This document shows positions 62,386 through 64,000 of a DNA stretch of 64,000 bases, piece by piece. The stretch comes from Enterococcus sp. 9E7_DIV0242 (lineage in GTDB: Bacteria; Bacillota; Bacilli; Lactobacillales; Enterococcaceae), in NCBI RefSeq assembly GCF_002140975.2, contig NZ_CP147247.1, forward strand, positions 1,984,001 to 2,048,000, given 5' to 3'. Position 1 is the stretch's first letter. Each line of letters opens with the position of its first letter. The position numbers and the translations under genes are program-made. The notes beneath the pieces are model-generated. The model searched no databases, had not been told where the DNA came from, and saw only the letters and a program-made list of their open reading frames with translations.

Positions 62386-64000
62386 TCTACCTCATCCTTT
62401 CCCCGTTGTGTTTCATAGATTTCTTTATACACCTCATTGTTGACAGACAGCTCTTTATGCGTCCCTTCGCCAACAAGATGCCCTTTATCCAGCACCAGAA
62501 TACGGTCAGCATTCACAACAGATGAAATCTTTTGTGCAATGATAATCGTCGTGGTATTTCCTAAATCATTTTCTAGCGCCTCTTTCACAAGACTTTCTGA
62601 CCGTGCATCCAACGCACTGGTACTATCATCCAAAATCAAAATTTTCGGTTCTCCAATGACCCCTCGAGAAATCGATAATCGCTGTTTTTGACCACCGGAA
62701 AAATTCGTGCTTCGCTCCTCCACTGGTGCTTCATACTGTAACGTTAATTTTTCGATGAATTCTCTTGCCTGTGCAATTTGTGTTGCTCTCGTCATATCCT
62801 CTTCATCTGCACTCTGTTTCCCATGGCGCAGATTCTCAGAAATCGTTCCCGAGAACAGAATAGCTTTTTGCAAAACAAAGGACACTGCCTTACGCAAGCT
62901 ATGCTCATTGACATCATGCAAGTCGACTCCACCGACCTTTACATGTCCTTCGGTTGGATCGAACAATCGAGGAATCAGCTGTGCCAAGGTAGATTTACCC
63001 GCACCTGTTGCACCAACGATCCCAATCTGTTCACCTGGTTTAATAGTGAACGAAACATCCTTTAATGTATCTGCATCATCTCCCGGATAACGGAAGCTCA
63101 CATGCTCAAATACAACACTGCCATCCAATTCCTGTTCCGGAACATCTGGATAAGTAATCGCAGGAACAGCATCCATGATTTCTTTGATTCGTTTGATTGA
63201 AACGGCCGCACGAGAAGTCATCATCATCATCATTCCGCCGATAATGATTGCCATCATGATCTGCATTAGATAGTTCATGAATGACGCAATCCCACCGATT
63301 AATGTTGGATCATCCTTTGCCAGATCGCTGACAAAGAAAATCGCACCTGCAACAGCTAGATTCGCAACTAGCATAAAAGAGGGAATCATTACTGAAAACA
63401 AGGTTCCAACAATCACATTGTGCGTCGTCAAATCGTCGCTGACTTTGCTAAAACGTGCCAACTCATTTTTTTCCTGTACAAAAGATTTCACTACTCGAAT
63501 CCCGAGCAGATTTTCTTTTGCTAAACTATTGACCTTATCGATCAAATTTTGAATAATCATAAAATGCTTGCCCATTTGAGAAAAAGACAGCATCGTGATA
63601 ATAATAACTGCAACGACAAGCAACACAATGATCCACCATAATTGTGGCAATGTCGTCATCGCCAAAGCAAAGCTTCCGATAAAAAGAATCGGTATTCTAA
63701 ATAATGACTGTAAGGCAATCATTATCGCATTTTGAATTTGGGTAATATCGTTTGTCAATCGAACTACTAGATTTCCAGCAGAAAACTCTTCGATATTCGC
63801 AAATGAAAATGTCTGTATTTTGCGGAAAGCTGCTTCTCGAATATCTGCACTGACTCCTTGTGCAACTTTCGCAGAAAATATCGTATTAAAGACTCCGGCA
63901 ATCAGACCCAAGCCTGCGATAGCGATTAAATAAATCCCTAAAGAATTCATTTGTTCATTATCTTCTTTAATAATTGCTTCCAGTACTTGTTGCAACAGTT
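62382..64000 (-). CDS. ABC exporter half-transporter, degenerate-site subunit (partial)
   Basis: At least 537 residues; the gene continues beyond the window, so the apparent TTG start at 63995 is an edge effect. Membrane segments are followed by Walker [10 protein letters not shown], signature [10 protein letters not shown] and Walker [13 protein letters not shown], where Asp replaces the catalytic Glu. This weak site and the STGQ signature of the partner make up the degenerate half of a heterodimer. Confidence 0.92.
   Translation of the reverse strand, partial: LLQQVLEAIIKEDNEQMNSLGIYLIAIAGLGLIAGVFNTIFSAKVAQGVSADIREAAFRKIQTFSFANIEEFSAGNLVVRLTNDITQIQNAIMIALQSLFRIPILFIGSFALAMTTLPQLWWIIVLLVVAVIIITMLSFSQMGKHFMIIQNLIDKVNSLAKENLLGIRVVKSFVQEKNELARFSKVSDDLTTHNVIVGTLFSVMIPSFMLVANLAVAGAIFFVSDLAKDDPTLIGGIASFMNYLMQIMMAIIIGGMMMMMTSRAAVSIKRIKEIMDAVPAITYPDVPEQELDGSVVFEHVSFRYPGDDADTLKDVSFTIKPGEQIGIVGATGAGKSTLAQLIPRLFDPTEGHVKVGGVDLHDVNEHSLRKAVSFVLQKAILFSGTISENLRHGKQSADEEDMTRATQIAQAREFIEKLTLQYEAPVEERSTNFSGGQKQRLSISRGVIGEPKILILDDSTSALDARSESLVKEALENDLGNTTTIIIAQKISSVVNADRILVLDKGHLVGEGTHKELSVNNEVYKEIYETQRGKDEVE

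Overview
The window looks like an Enterococcus chromosome (Firmicutes, Lactobacillales): low G+C, strong AGGAGG-type ribosome binding sites, a leucine T-box before leuS, an Atl/Mur-2-type LysM hydrolase, and Gram-positive tRNA-modification genes. The genus is inferred from gene content, and the species cannot be fixed by reading alone. It holds two stretches of host chromosome around a complete-looking siphovirus prophage of about 39.9 kb (20764-60638).

Left host part (1-20760). An ABC-F ribosome-protection gene, cut by the window edge, has a leader that looks like a transcription attenuator. Beside it is fosX, with every expected metal and catalytic residue. Next come leuS with its T-box, then a cluster of aroD, an MFS carrier, an aroE-like dehydrogenase, a large Fe-S/FMN/FAD 'ene'-reductase, a second related MFS carrier and a divergent LysR gene. 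This reads as a shikimate/quinate use pathway rather than biosynthesis, possibly with reduction of the ring double bond as an electron sink. A LysM cell-wall hydrolase, a DUF1700/DUF4097 envelope pair, a PAP2-mnmL-mnmM operon and an orphan cellobiose-type PTS IIC gene follow.

Prophage (20764-60638). It sits in the last codons of a multidrug-type ABC exporter gene and is flanked by a 23-bp repeat with one synonymous mismatch. Paired 11-bp arm-type repeats lie inside each end. From the right: integrase, lipoprotein, ImmA and CI (+ strand); then, on the minus strand, Cro, an early region, DNA polymerase and SSB-like genes, a D5-type primase-helicase, an iteron-rich probable origin, VRR-NUC and SNF2 proteins, an ArpU-type late activator, terminase, portal, capsid, connector, tail, lysis and endolysin genes. 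Between the endolysin and the left end lies an accessory pocket: a three-gene operon under a promoter with a LexA/DinR-like SOS box, facing a small acidic gene.

Right host part (60616-64000). Two half-transporter genes encode a heterodimeric ABC exporter with one degenerate ATP site; the first is cut by the window edge.

The points most worth following are the SOS-boxed unknown operon (21027-21818), the probable +1 frameshift that extends the major tail protein with a twice-repeated unknown domain, the catabolic-looking aro cluster, the iteron origin, and the lysogeny-module lipoprotein.
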